Notes: generated by a model from the letters alone, not told the origin. Counted from the stretch's first letter, positions 13,242-25,504 are shown. The stretch: DNA of 64,000 bases from Tricholomella constricta (GCA_013368375.1 JAACJP010000042.1:62001-126000); one strand, 5' to 3'. Program-made: numbers and translations.

Positions 13242-14483
13242 TTTTTTTTTTTTTTTTTTTGGTACGTTTATCGGGCGGCAACAACTCACAAAGTCAGCCT
13301 TGCCGCCCCGTATTTTCGACGGAGGATTTCACTCCGTAGTTTGAGAAATTTCAGAAAAAAACCACGACGGGGAAATGTTGTCATACACGACTGCAATATT
13401 GCAGACAGTGTGGGAATCGGCGGCAAAGGCCGTCGGCGGGACACTAGTGACTTCTCTCTCGATTCATCGTCATCAGTGATCGCTAACAGTTTCGTCCTCT
13501 CGGATACTCTGCCCCCCTACCCACTAAAACCCCAGATTTTATGTACCATTTTTCAGGCAAGTTTTCCTCATCTTGGAGGATTCCCTCCCAGGTTTGCTTT
13601 ACAAGGGAGGAGCGTATGGCTTTGCAGCCATATCTTTGGTTATCTGTCATTAGGCAATCGAATTTTAGGCGCCGGTTGATTGCTTCGTACCATCGGTTCT
13701 CTGCCTCGGTCACTGTATGTTTCCTCTCGGGGTCAGATTCCCTTCCCATGCACCATTCGCAGCGTAGTTTCCATATAAGGTGAGTGGATTCTGTCATTAT
13801 GATTTTGTACAGGCGGTTGGCTCCCACTTTCGGTGTCTCGTTCTCATTTTTAAATTTCATTAGGGCGCTTCCAAGCTGCATGCCTAGGGATGGTTCGAAC
13901 CACTGGAGGCCTTTCCTGGACCATAGGTCTTTGGCGAGGTACCATATTATTTCCTGGTATGAGTTGGGACATTTGGTAAGTATGTGTTCCATTGATTCCT
14001 CCATTTCACATGTTTGACATTGCGATCTCTGTTCCAGGTTTGTGATACGGGACCAGAACTCGCCAATGGGTAGGAATTATGCATCATTCTCCAGAGAAAG
14101 GCGCTTATGTTTTTAGATACATCTTTATCTTGGAGGGACTTCCAGATACGTTGGTCTGATGGTAAGTCGCCCGCATTGTCTCGTATCGTGTGTCTAACCA
14201 TATCGAGGTAGATCAGGGTTTTTCTTCTGGTGGCTACTACAGTCTGTTCCATTATGCCTTCGTATAAGAGGGCTTGGGACATGGTTGCTAGTTTTGCACT
14301 GGACAGGTCGAAGTTTCCCTCAAGGTCAGAGTTTCGAAGCATCTGTGCAAGGGACTCAATGGCTAGGTTGAAGAGTAGGCATGACAGTGGGTCTCCTTGT
14401 CTTACTCCCCGTATTACTTTGTATGGGGCGCTAATTTCGCCGTTTAGGATTACTACTGTTTCTACATCGTGGTACAGGTGTTT
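13242..14483 (-). mobile_element. Truncated Tad1-type LINE (non-LTR retrotransposon)
   Basis: The 19-base T run at 13242-13260 is the poly(A) tail of a minus-strand LINE. The minus-strand C-terminal frame (stop at 13483) contains the CCHC-like string CQTCEMEESMEHILTKC and LYKIIMTESTHLIWKLRCE, typical of the end of fungal Tad1-type ORF2. Upstream, after a frameshift near 14068, RT motif VRQGDPLSCLLFNLAIESL is visible (about 14340-14410). The catalytic FADD block and RNase H-like region between them are missing, so there is an internal deletion. The 5' side ends exactly where element A's LTR begins (14484). The copy is inactive. Confidence 0.85.
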
Positions 14484-14873
14484 TGTTAGGGGAACACCCG
14501 TTCGCGCCCTCTTACACTCATCGACCGTCCCTCGACACGTGCGATCGCTCCTGACCGATCGCGATCCCGACCCCAATGCTCTGACTCCTGTCGTTTCCCT
14601 CCCTTCCCTGTTCAGGCCTGACACTGTTTCCCGATCACCCGACATCCCGACAACGGTTACCATCAGACAGCATCCGGAACCGCTCGTTATTATCACATGT
14701 ACAGTACACTCGTATATAGCCGGCCCCCTGGCATCTGGGAATCCTTTACACTATTCTCTTTGGATTCCCCTTTGCCAGGTAAGCCTTACTTATCTTCGTT
14801 TGCTGTACATCAATATAACTTTGGATTCCCCTTTGCCAGCACGACTAAGCTCTGCTCTAAGGTCGCCCTAACA
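14484..14873 (+). repeat. 5' LTR of element A
   Basis: 390 bp, TGTTAGG...CCTAACA, with a TATATAG string at 14713-14719 likely in the U3/R region. A 17-base internal direct repeat, ttggattcccctttgcca, occurs twice (about 14760 and 14821). The same LTR family recurs at 30246-30720 (reverse) and 50198-50587. Confidence 0.95.
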
Positions 14874-14999
14874 GCAGAATAGTGTCTCTTAGAAACCCGA
14901 CGAAGCCGACCGACCAGCTTCCGTGCCGAAACACGCGTCCGCTACACGTGACCGTCCAACGCGCACTCGCTCCGGTCGCCCGACCAGTCCCGTTTCGAG

Positions 15000-16242
15000 A
15001 TGTCCGAATTTGGTGACATGCCGCTCGAACGACCGTTCTCTCCCTTCCTCATGACGGAGGAGCGGTTGGCGAATATGGAAGCCACGATTTCGGCTCTCTC
15101 CGCCTCCAACACCTCCAACACGCCTCTATGGATCGCCTCTCCGCTCTTTTCGAAAAACTCATGTTGGGGACACCCCCCAATCCCACCCCCGCTGCTCCTG
15201 AAGCAGACACGACCCCTTCGCCGCCTGACACGGTCCCTCCGCCGCCTGAGACGACCCCTCCGCCGCCAGGCTCTCTGCGATCGGGATCGCACCACCTCCG
15301 ACCGTCGCCCCCTCCCATTTACGATGGCGCCCGTTCGGGCGGTCGTGCATTCTGGAACGCCTGCAACCTCTACTTCTCCTTGTGCGAGGGAAGTTTCGCC
15401 GACGACCACGCCCGAATCGTATGGGTGCTGTCGTACATGCAGCACGGACGAGCTGCCGACTTTGTCAGTCGGATATTCCAGTTCGGAACCGCCAAGGACG
15501 TCTTTCCCGCCTGGAAGGACTTCGAAGACACCTTCCGCAGCGAGTTCTTCCTCTTCGACGAAGTCGCCGATGCCGCGCTCATCTTAAAGTCGACGGCGTA
15601 CTTCCAGAATGGTCGGTCGATCGACGAGTACATCGACTCGTTCCGATCCCTGTGGGTCAAGGCAGGCTACCCCGATGGGCGCCACCTGGTCCTCAAATTC
15701 TGTCGGGGAATGGACCCAAAGCTTTCGAGGCGACTCGGAAGCATCACCACGGGTCGCCCACACGACGAGAAGATTGAGGAGTGGCTGAGGATCGCCCGCT
15801 CTCAAGATTTCATCATGAGGTCGGAGGACGACTTCCACCGTCGGATGGTCCCGACAAAGGCGCCGGACAGCGGCCCGACCACTGCTGTAGCTGCACGATG
15901 GGCATTCGCTACTGCCCCCACTCCCATTCCCACTCCCGCTTCTGCTCCCCCCCCCCTCGCGTTCTCATCGCACCGGCCCCTAGGCCACTCCCCCAGGGCG
16001 TCCCGATAGATGTAGATCGGATGCGCGACCGGGTCGCACCTGCCGACGACCACTGCTTCCGGTGCAAGAAGAAGGGTCACTACTCGCGTGACTGTCCCTT
16101 GCGCTGGGACGTGCGCCACATGCTCGATGACGAACTGGAGGCGCTCATCATGGAGCGTCTAGCCCGCAAAGACGCAGTTCCCGCCGACCAGACTCCATCG
16201 TCGGCCGACGCGGGCGCCTCTGACGCCGAGGAGGGTTTTTAA
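15000..16242 (+). pseudogene. gag: Gag of element A (two frameshifts)
   Basis: This is the structural nucleocapsid protein of the Gypsy particle. The frame opens with ATG at 15000 (MSEFGDMPLERPF), shifts near 15115-15127, then runs through a proline-rich linker. The core follows: GGRAFWNACNLYFSLCEGSF, FVSRIFQFGT, AWKDFEDTFRSEFF, IDEYIDSFRSLWVKAGYPDG, the retrotransposon-Gag pattern. A second frameshift lies in the C run near 15945-15955. The C-terminal part then has one zinc knuckle, CFRCKKKGHYSRDC (about 16057-16098, CX2CX4HX4C), and a stop at 16240-16242. Two shifts make this copy non-functional unless one is a sequencing error in the C run. Confidence 0.85.
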
Positions 16243-16253
16243 TCGCACAACGG

Positions 16254-16750
16254 GTGGAACGTACGCCCCCGTTGTCTAGTTGTAATCGGTTTGCTCCACT
16301 GTCCGTAGGATATGCCAATACACCTATTATTGCTGCTATTCCTACGAGTGAACTGACCGACAAAGACGTACAAAACCCCTCTGACCCGACGACACCAATC
16401 GCAGTCGCAAAGCCGATCGCTCCGTCGCGTCGTGGCCTACCCTGCTGGGAAAAGCGACTTCCTAGTCGCTTCATTGCCACTGCCTCCCCCTGCCCCAGAT
16501 CCCTGTGGCTCAACGTTGAGCTGGAGACCACCGACACCCAGGAGTCGCACGCCGTCACTGCGCTAGTGGACAGCGGAGCGACCGGCAGCTTCCTCAACAT
16601 CGCTTTCGTCGAGAAACACAAGCTCACGACCAAGGTGCTTAGTCAGCCATCCCCAGTTTACAACATAGACGGCACCCTCAACGAAGGCGGTTCGGTCTCT
16701 TGCATTGTAGAAGCTGTCTTGCGATACAATGGTCATACCGAACGAGCCGT
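16254..16750 (+). pseudogene. Element A protease, 5' part, split by B1
   Basis: The retropepsin active site is ALVDSGATGSFLN (DSG at about 16567-16575), in the open frame beginning at 16254. The frame ends in ...NGHTERAV and is cut by element B1 after 16750. Removing B1 (16751-27174) and one copy of CCGT joins the frame directly to the segment at 27179, which carries the second conserved protease strand. Confidence 0.85.
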
Positions 16751-17028
16751 TGATAGAGCTAGAAGGCCTGTAGGTGCTGTGCACAACAACAAAACAACTA
16801 ACAACTATGGGGGGGGGCGAGAAGTGTTAAAAGTTCCCAAACACGCGAGTGTGCAGGGTTTGTAAGTGTTGTTTGAGGTAGGTAACAGGCGATCCGACTT
16901 ATCAGTAGTCGAACCGACGGTGATACGACGAATGCGATGGGGTACGACGTTCCCAGATGGAACGGGTCGGCGACGCGACTTTCGGTGTTGGTCGTGCGAC
17001 AACGATACGAACGAGGTTAATACGGAGA
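16751..17028 (-). repeat. Truncated 3' LTR of B1
   Basis: It begins TGATAGAGCTAG as in the other B LTRs and matches them up to GTTAATACGGAGA. It then runs without transition into accessory-gene coding sequence. About 780 bp of LTR is missing. Confidence 0.85.
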
Positions 17029-18669
17029 CATCGATCTGCGCCTGCCCACAACCTGTGCCGAGGTCGCTGCTGCGACTCCGGCCGGTCTGAGTCCAGCTGC
17101 TCCTGCGGCAGAGGCCTCTGTGGAAACCGACGGTACCCTCCCCCTGTCTGCGACGGCCGACGATGCTCTCCTTCAACCGGAGTCGGGTGCGCTGATAAGT
17201 GGTGTCGCTGGCACAGCTGGCGGGGATACCCAGACTGTGGCGGGTGTCGTGCAGGAATCGGAAGCGGCGCGAGTTATGGCGATGGCGGAGCGGATGGGGC
17301 GAGAAGTTTTGGAGCCGATGCGAGACCCCTCCTTTCGCGTTCGTCCCCCGCATCCGACGTTGTCATGCTTGGACAGGCCCCCTTCGCGTCGCGCATTGCT
17401 CCTGCACCGTCCAAGGCATCGGTCAAGCCCAAGGTCAAGGTGTCGAGCGTGCATGACCCCGCGTACCGTCCGATCACCCTGCCCCGCATAACGGCCGGCG
17501 GTGGCCGTTCCAAGTCGGGTGTAACGGGTGAGTTCGTGCTCGGTTCGGGTGTCATGTTCAGTCCGACCGATGGGCTCCCTCTGACGTCTTTGGCAGGTGG
17601 ACCGCCTGTCGTTCTCGTTGACACGCCCGCGCCAGCCAGTCACAAACACAAGCGTGCTGTCGACGATGAGGGAGAGGGGTCGGCTGTCGAGGAAGTGGCA
17701 GCGACCGTGAAGGTGGAGAAGGCGGTTGGAAAAAAAGGGTCCGTTGCGGCCACGAAACGGGCGAAGGCCACGGCCGCCAGAAAGGCCGCTGCCGAGTTCG
17801 AGTTCAAGTGGCTGGAGCGACTTGAGGAATTCAAAGTCGCCCATCCGAACCACTTCGTTCGTGATGAGCCGGTAAGTCATTGTGTGCTTCGTCGGGTCGG
17901 TCGCCTTCTGATGACCGTATAGTGTGATCGCTGCGCAGACGCCTCCGTTGATTGTTTTCAGAAGCCTGGGGGCGGCATCTGCGCCCGGTGCAAAATCTTC
18001 TCTAAGCGGTGTGAGACGGTGAAGTACAAGACCGACGTGAAGGTTGTCAATAACTCGCGCCCATGGAGTCGTCGTCGCGTCGCCTCCAAGTCCGTCGTGG
18101 AGGACTCAGAGGAAGATGTGGAGGTCGTGTCGCCGTCCGTCGCGCGTCGTCGAGCGCGCGACCTCACTGCGCCCAGCGACGACGATCTCGGACCAACCGC
18201 AGGGGCTTATCAGTCCGCTCGGTACGCCGTCGAGGAGTCCGCTGGCATGAGTACCTGGTCTGTACACGGTGGCCGGGTACCTCGCGGCACTAGTCTTCCC
18301 CGCAACCGCGATTTGGACGGCCTAGGATACGCCACTGACTTGTCGCGTGTCGCCTCCCTCCCCCTGGCCGATGTTGACCGAGCACTGTCGTCGCGCCACA
18401 CACTGCTGCGGTCGTTAATTCAGGAGTCACAGGTGTGGGAGTCGCGTCAGGAGATCGCCCGCTGGAGTCTCGTACGGGTGCATGAACAGTTCGCTGGTAC
18501 AGCGAGCGCGATCACTGCGCTCCGTAGGCGACGGTCCCAGTTGATGCATGCGGCAGGCGTCGAGCTCTCGGAGAGCGACAGCAACACGGAGTCGGAGGAA
18601 GAAGCGGTGGAGACTGGGGAAGAGGGCGAAGAAGGGGAGGAGGAAGGCGACTCGGTGGAAGGGGAGTAG
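17029..18669 (+). pseudogene. Accessory Zn2Cys6-type gene 2, B1 copy (5'-truncated, frameshifted)
   Basis: This is the counterpart of the B2 gene at 33892-35981. The first exon and part of the second are deleted. A 1-bp loss in a C run (about 17327-17332) shifts the frame. From there the frame is open through a K/A-rich stretch to WLERLEEFKVAHPNHF and a GTAAGT donor at about 17871. After a roughly 50-bp intron the third exon (about 17923-18669) begins with the cluster CDRCADASVDC...CARCKIFSKRC, exactly C-X2-C-X6-C-X8-C-X2-C-X6-C. It continues to the DLDGLGYATDLSRV segment, a helical region (DVDRALSSR, LIQESQVWESRQEIA) and a Glu-rich acidic tail. Function is inferred only from the Cys pattern, which in fungi marks DNA-binding regulators. 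Confidence 0.75.
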
Positions 18670-19037
18670 AGGTAGGCGGCGGTCGGCGTCGCATCATTTT
18701 TCTTGGTGTCGTGATCGCGTCGTTCCTCCGCTAGAGGCGTCGCATGTATTTTTTTTTTTTTTTTTTCTTATCTCGTGTTTGGACTTGTCGGTGCCCGTAA
18801 AATGGGCTAAAAAAATGTAATATATGTTGTGCGGTTCTCCTGTGGTGTCCGGTATTAAGTGTGTGATCTTGAAAATTGGGTGGGGTCTAAAAGAACAAAA
18901 GGAAAAACTGTCGTTCGGGTTGCTGAACTTCGCGAACGGTCGGGTCGTGGACTGTTGAGTAGAAACCAGAGAGGGGTAGGTGTAGAAATATCATTAAAGG
19001 GGGGGGTATACGGTTTCGCGGGATGGCAATTAGGCCT
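18670..19037. other. Convergent 3' region between accessory gene and pol (B1)
   Basis: This is the tail-to-tail interval between the plus-strand accessory gene and minus-strand pol. It includes a T run (18748-18766) and an AATGTAATATATG string that may serve 3' end formation. The equivalent interval in B2 is 35982-36354. Confidence 0.5.
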
Positions 19038-22000
19038 GTTCTTCTTCCGACTCCGAGGCGTCGCCTACGACGTCAGGTCGGTCTTCGTCGTCGGTGATCG
19101 TCGTTGCTTCTAGTTCCCTGAGTCGCTTCGTATCTATGTCCAGGGCGCTGTCAGGTAGGGGAATGTTGTTTCGTGCGAAGTAAGGGGCGAGTCAGAATGC
19201 TGCCACGGGGCGGTGCAAGACTGTGCCATCCAGTTCACAAAGGATGTACGCGCCTCCCTGGTTGCGTGAGATCACGACGAGCGGACCTAGGTATCTAGAT
19301 CGCATTTTACGGTTGAGCGATTTCTCGATTTTCGTGTTGCGCATGAGGATGAGGTCTCCCACGTTGAAAGTTATAGTCGCGTAAGGTTCTGGCGTGTTTA
19401 AGTTCAAAGCGAATCGCCGCTTGTTGTCGCGCCGCGTATACATCTGAATGCAGTCGCTCTAGGTTGGTCGCTCGTTTTTGTAGGGCGGTCGCGCGACGTG
19501 TCAAGAGGTCGGTGGAGGACAGGATAGAGTTGGGTGGCGGTTGGAGGTACGTGGCTTCGACGATATCGAGCGGCAGGAGGGGTTGGGTACCTGTCGCGGC
19601 GTAGTAGGGGGAACATCCTATTCGTTTGCGGATTGTGATGCGTTCGGCCCAGAAAACTGAATAAGCAGATTGCGACCATTTGCTTTCGTTTCCGTCGGCG
19701 GCTTTGAAAAGAGACTGTCGAACGTCGAAATGGGACCGCTCGACGAGTCCGTTGGCTCTGGAGTTATAGCCTGAGATCCGAATGTTGTGTATGTGGTATT
19801 TCTTTGTGAGGTGTTCGGCGGCTTTGATGAAGGCTGGGCCATTGTCGGTTACGATTTCGCGCAGCCCGCCCCACCGACAGATGATGTCTTTGTACATCCA
19901 ATCGCCGAGTGTGCGACTGTTCTCTTTTCGGAGCGCGCGCCATTCAGGAAAGTGAATTAAGGAGCAACGTCCTTGGACAATGTATTTAAAACCATTTGAT
20001 GTCGGCAGGTGCATGGTGTCGATGTACATTTTTGCGAACAGTGGCGCAGGTGTCGCAACGACCGGGGGGATCAGGACCTTGGTCGTTTGTTGAATCTGGC
20101 ATATGTGGCATGTCTGTACGAACCACACGACGTCGGCCCTAACGTTAGGCCACCAAAAGCGTTCGAGCAGGGTTGCACATGTCGCGTAGAAGCGCTTGTG
20201 TCCGAGGTTGTCGTGGACCGATCGCATAATCTCTAATCGCGCGCTAGGGCGGGCGACCAGTTTATGTGCTCCTTGCCTGTCTCTTCTCCATAGTCGTGTT
20301 CCATCTAGGAAGAACCCGGTGGCGTAGCGAATGAAAGTGGCGTACTGATTGTTGGTCATGCCTTCTGGTCGCTCTAGGTCAGTCAGCCATTGTCTAACGG
20401 CATCTATGCGTTGATCTTGGGCTTTAGCGGCGTCTGTTCTGGGCACATCGTCGTATGACATGTCGGTCGAATTCGCATTTGGGTCGGTTATTCCTGTATC
20501 ATTGTCGGTACGGATTCTGGGTTGTCGTGGGGAGTCGGTTGCGAGTTCGTGAGTCGTTGAGTCTGGTGGAACCGCGTCAGTGTAAGCTGCCACCATCTCC
20601 TCCTTACTTGAGATCTGAGCCATAGCGAAGATCTGGCGCACATGCAATGGCGACGGCGGCTGTGGCAGCGGTTGAATAATGTGCATGAGTCCCTGCATCC
20701 GGTCGACCCAATCTTCGAAGTCGGCTTCTTCTGCGTCGTAGTCGTCGGCTGGATCGTCGGGTTGTCGTGGGCGAAGGGACAAACCGTCGGGCCCGTGGAA
20801 CGTGCCTTTAACGTGGACAAGCTCAAAGTGGAACATAAGGACAGATACGATCCACCTGTTTATGGAAGCGGACGGTTGGATATTGGGGTTTGAGAGCATG
20901 CCCTTAATGTAGCGCGCGTCGACTTCGACTACTAGGTTGCGGACGCCTATGACGTACAGTCGTAAAGCGCCAAGCGCCCGAAATAGACCGTAAAATTCGA
21001 GTTTTGGTTGAGAGAATCGTGATTCGCGGTCATTCAGTGTGATAGAACCGAACCGATTGTATCGGCGTCGCTTCCGATCGGCGGGGTCGGCCTGACAGAG
21101 GTAGAATCCGACTGCTATGTGGGAAGTGTCGACGGCCAGGATGACCGGGTCGTCCGAGGCGTAGTCGATAGGTACAAGGGATTTTGCTTCTGCGATCGCC
21201 TCAACGATGTCGTGCTGCGCTGTGGTCTGGTCGGGGCCGAACTCGAAAACTGCATCCTTGCGGGTTAGTTTCACCAGGTGGTGCGCGCGATGGGCAAAGT
21301 TTTTGACGAATATCCTTAGCACACCGACCGTCCCCAAGAACGCGCGTAACTCCGATAGGGTGGCGCACGTTTTCCAATTACGTAGCAAGGCGAGTCGGTC
21401 CGCATCGGGTATGGGACCGTCGGGCGTGCAGACGTGTCCGAGGACTTTGAATTTCGGTGCGCATAAAACTAGCTTCTTGCCGGAGAAGGTGCCGCCGCAG
21501 TACTTCATGCGCTGAAGGATTTCGTTGACGTCATTGAAGAATTCCCAGATCGCGAATTGCACGTCGGCATTGTTGGGGTGCGTTTTCGGTAATCCTGTGT
21601 CTGGATCGGGATACCAAGTCGCCGGTCCCTTTATAGCAGCGTCATTGATATACGGTAGCGTATAGTCCGGGATCTCCGGTTGCAGGATGTGGGTGACGTC
21701 GTCGTGGAAGATTGGGACGGAGTTGGTCCAGCCTATAGGTAGGGTAACCAAGCGCAACGCGCCAAAAGGCGTTTGGAAAGTGGTAAGGTCGCGCGACGAC
21801 GGTGCGATTAGCCGTTCGTCGTAGCCGACAAACAGGTCTAACATTGCGCCACAAATGCGACCGGCGAATTGTTCAGCGACGTGGTCTGGTATCGGAGTGA
21901 CACCCGAGTGTCGGATTGTTACACGGTTGAGTGGTTCGAGGCTGTGGACGAGGCGGAACTTGCCATTCTTCTTCAGAGTGCAAAACCAACGCGATCGGTA

Positions 22001-22801
22001 GCTGGAGTTGGACGGTTCGTAAACGCCAGCGGCGAGCTTAGTTTTGATAATGTTGCAGACTTCTTCGTAGATGCCAGGCGGTATGGGGATATTGCGCTCG
22101 ATCCAAGGCGTGTGTGCCATGACCGGTATATCAATGGGGGGAAAGAAATCGGACCGAAAACTACCGCGCTCGGAATCGTCCCATGCGAATGCGAGGTTCT
22201 GTTTACACATGAGGTCGTGCATAATGGCGCGTTCGGCAGGTGTTAGGAAGTCCGGGTGTCCGTGGTCTAGGTCTTCCTTTCGTTCTAGGGTGTAGCGGCC
22301 TGTGGGTTGAAACGGTGGTGGGTTGGGGAGCAGAATCGGCATGTCGGCGAGAGGATCGCCCAATATTTTGCGTTCAATTCGGAAGTGGTCGGGGCAGCTT
22401 GCGACAATCGATCGTACTTTCTGTGCCACTGACTTGTATTTTTTTTTAGTTTGTACGCCTTTGATTTTCACAGCGAAGGCGTTGGTGGCGGTATCGGTCA
22501 GAATCTGGGTGTGGCGACTAATGTGGCGCTCGCTGTTCGGTAAAATAGAGCGGAGGGTCGTTCGTTCGGGAGAGGCAGGGTCGGTAATAGTGGATTGGTC
22601 AGTGATTGTTGGTGGGGTTAGTTCGGATGCCATGACATAGAGTGAGGCTAGTCGCGTGGCGTAAGCGGTGTCGCTATTAGGTTCGGTCGATAGTTCGCAG
22701 AAAGAAATGACAGTCGGGGTATAGCTTAGTGGGTCGTACTCGAGGAGGAGTGCAAGATCGCCTTGGTCTCGACTTATTTCCTCGAGAGTATACGAAAATT
22801 T
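19038..22801 (-). pseudogene. pol: Pol of B1: reverse transcriptase, RNase H, integrase
   Basis: The open part runs from the slippery site (22801) to 19307. RT reads LDLFVGYDERLIAPSSRDLTTFQTPFG and LVTLPIGWTNSVPIFHDDVTHIL. The catalytic box is YIND (21643-21654) where B2 has YIDD, so an active-site Asp is replaced. RNase H follows (ILAVDTSHIAVGFYL, VEVDARYIKGML). The integrase has an HHCC finger (H-NLGH ... CHICQ) and a D-D-E set (YIDTMHLP, VTDNGPAF, NGLVERSHFD). A one-base gain near 19356 shifts the frame and an AGA-to-TGA change stops it at 19192-19194, so the C-terminal GPLVVISRNxGGAYILCELDG region is in another frame. This RT/INT type is widespread in mushrooms. Confidence 0.92.
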
Positions 22802-25490
22802 ACGTCGGTCTTGGGGCGGCGACGTTGCCCGCGCGCGAAGGTCGGTATCGCGATGACCTCTCGAGTGTTCGGGTCGGTGATGGTTATGATCGTATCGTCG
22901 GCGGATCTTGTTTTAACGTTAGAGCAAGTAAGCACGTCGAACGGGCGGCCAAGGAGTATATTGTATGCAGGATTGCGAATGACGTGCATTTGGAGGTAGA
23001 GCGTGACTTCTCCTATCGTACAAGGTACGTTTCGTGCTAGGCCGAGGGATGGGTCGGTTGTTCCGTTCGCTGATTGCATCTGGAGCAGATGGTTGGGTCG
23101 TATTTGACTCCCAGTCCGTGGCAGACCTCCTCCGACATCGCGATGATTTGGCAGCCGCTGTCTACGATGCTTTCTATCTGTTCCCTTGCGTCGACCATTA
23201 TCATGATTGATCGGAGTGTGTGCGATTCCATTGCAATGATCAACCGGTCTGGGTGTTCGCCAGGTAGCAGGGTCTGGTAGTATGTGTCGTAGATGTCGCC
23301 TGTGACTAACGCCCCGGGCGGTGGCGTCGCGTTGTCACTGTTGGACTCACAGGGAAGTGCTTCGAGTTCCTCGATGAACGCCGACGTGGGGGCCTCTTGG
23401 TACATTGTTGCGAGATTGTTGGCGACGATGCGCTTTGGTGTATTAGCTTCCCTAAACTTTCTGCGAACTTCCGGGGCTACTCCGCAGAGTTCCCGAACCG
23501 TGACCGGTATGGTGGCGTCGAGCGCGCGTTCGAATAGAGCTGTCGATTTGCCTGGGTCTGTAATGGGTGCTTGTGTGCGGTACGCACTGTCGACTTTCGC
23601 CTTTTCGGTAGTGGCGAAGTTTCGCGTGGTAGGGGGGACGTATCGGTTCTCAGGAATGTTAGAGAAAGGGTGTACCGGAGTCTGGTCGCGTGCATCGACT
23701 GTGGCGTCGGTCTTGGTACTGGGGATCAGAGGTATGTTGGACGGTGGCGGGGGAGCCTTGGCTTTGCCTTTCGTTGCGTCCGAGACGGGTTGCGATGTGG
23801 GCGCGGACTTGCTGATCGGTGCGATCCTTGTTTGGTCGGCGTCTTGAACGGTTTTGACCGTGACAGGCCGTTTTTTGCGGTGCGCGGCTAATAAGTTCTA
23901 CGCTGTCGAACACCTCTTTCCTTGCGTGCAGGGTGTTGAGTTCTCGTTCTAACACGATCATGCAATCTTCGATTTTCAGGTCATGGTCGGTGACGTCGTT
24001 AAACTGTAGTATTTCCAACATCATGCTTTTGGCCAGGTTCGCGTTCGCTGATAGCTGTCCTGTCGCCATTTGGCCGGGGTTGCGCCTGTGCCACTCGTCT
24101 AGCTTGTCCTTTATGTATCGTCCTGGAGTTCCCGCTGGTATGCGCGCGCCACTTGGTAGACCTATCTTGTTGTCGTCGGTTCGTCGGCAGCGCCCTTCTG
24201 TCGCATATGCTTGATGTACGGGACAGTTGGGAATATAACGTCCTTCACCACCGCAAAAGTGGCAGTTGTCGTTAGGTGACTGGTTCGGTCGGCCGCCGTC
24301 GCCTCCTTTGTCTTGTCCTAAGCGTTGGATATGTTGTTCCAACAGGTTGATTCTTTCATAGAGCTCTTCCAACTTGAGGGGCTGTCCCGTGTTAGGCGAC
24401 TTGGTCGCGCCCGTTAACGACCCGCTTGGTGTGATTGTAACTTGTGGGGGTGCGCCCGGTGGCGCTTCCTGTCGTTGGACGGTGTTTGTCCCGTGGAAGA
24501 TATGTTCAGCCGCAGCGCGAACGGTTTCAGTGGCGTAGGGGTCATCGGGATGGTGGTTCGGGTTTAGGATCTCGAGCCTGCGATGGATCTTTGACCATAG
24601 ATCGGGCTGGAACGCGCGACGGAATTGGCGGTCGCGTTCATTTATCGAAAGTCGGTTTTTGCTAACAAGGAACTGGGTAACAGAAAGGAACTGTCGGTAA
24701 TATTCCCCGAGGTCGCTATTCGACTGGATCCCGAGTCGGTGTCGTTCTCTGATCAGGTAGTCGAGGTCGGCCATTGAATACTTTCTTTCTTCGCTTGCGC
24801 CTGGGTAAAGCGCCATTATCGCTTTTCGCCAGTCATCGTATGTGGTACCGACTGCAAATTCGTCAAGTTGCTCCCACAGATCCGCGGTATCGATGTCGGT
24901 GTATCGCGTAGTGTGCGTTTTCTTCTCTTGTTCATCTACGACGTTACACTCGATGAAGAGATGATTTAAGTCCGAGAAATATCGGCGCAGTTCACGCGCG
25001 CGTTCGGGCATCGGTTTTACAATGATTGGTGGTTGTGCCATGATAGATGGTATTGGTTTCGGGATAGGGGACGGGGAGGGGGAATACAACGGTGACGAAG
25101 AATATGAGATTTCTGGGGTCGCGGGCGATAGGTATGGGAGTCTAAATTCAACTCCTTGATCGGTGGTAGGAGGTTCCGATGCAAAGGGGTCGAAAGCTAG
25201 GTCGGTTTGCGCGGTTGGTTCGGGGAACGGTGTTTGATCGGTCGGGGTAGGCGACGGTAGTGTCGACGAAGGGCTATAGAAGAGCGGGCTGAGGTTGTTA
25301 TGGATCGCGCGGTGTGGAGTTACTGAGCGGAAGAACGGGGAGAGCGATTCTGAGTCGGTGTCGGCTTGTCCGAGAGCAGCGCGAATTTCGGCACGGAGGG
25401 TTCGGGCTTTAGCTTCTTGTCGGGTTGCGGGCGGAATGGCCGACGAGTTGTAGTTTTATGAACAAGAGGAATGAGGTTGCGTGTTCAGCG
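22774..25490 (-). pseudogene. gag-pro: Gag-protease of B1
   Basis: Gag (about 25490-23890) has a Pro/Ser-rich N-terminus and an ERARELRRYFSDLNHLF / YDDWRKAIMALYPGA core. Its zinc-knuckle-like string is CHFCGGEGRYIPNC, with Arg where B2 has the zinc-binding His. A frameshift near 23870 precedes the protease part, which contains IESIVDSGCQIIAM (DSG retropepsin site, about 23150-23190). A second frameshift near 23095 precedes the region YNILLGRPFDVL. The C-terminus overlaps pol at the AAATTTT heptamer. With two frameshifts and a damaged knuckle the copy is defective. Confidence 0.85.
22795..22801 (-). promoter_or_regulatory. Candidate -1 ribosomal frameshift site, pro-pol junction (B1)
   Basis: On the minus strand the protease frame reads GTA AAT TTT CGT. 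The heptamer A AAT TTT fits the X XXY YYZ rule in the right register. The pol frame is -1 relative to protease and open from here. It is conserved in B2 (40120-40126). Confidence 0.55.
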
Positions 25491-25504
25491 GTGGCTTTTT
25501 AAAA

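Noticed and set aside
13242..13260. T run as a terminator of the NLR-like gene
   Set aside because: It is better explained as the poly(A) tail of the minus-strand LINE that begins right after it.
17173..17880. Long minus-strand frame (235 codons) in the B1 accessory region
   Set aside because: It is the reverse of the GC-rich, low-complexity accessory exon; the same mirror frame appears in B2 (34121-35221). No motifs.
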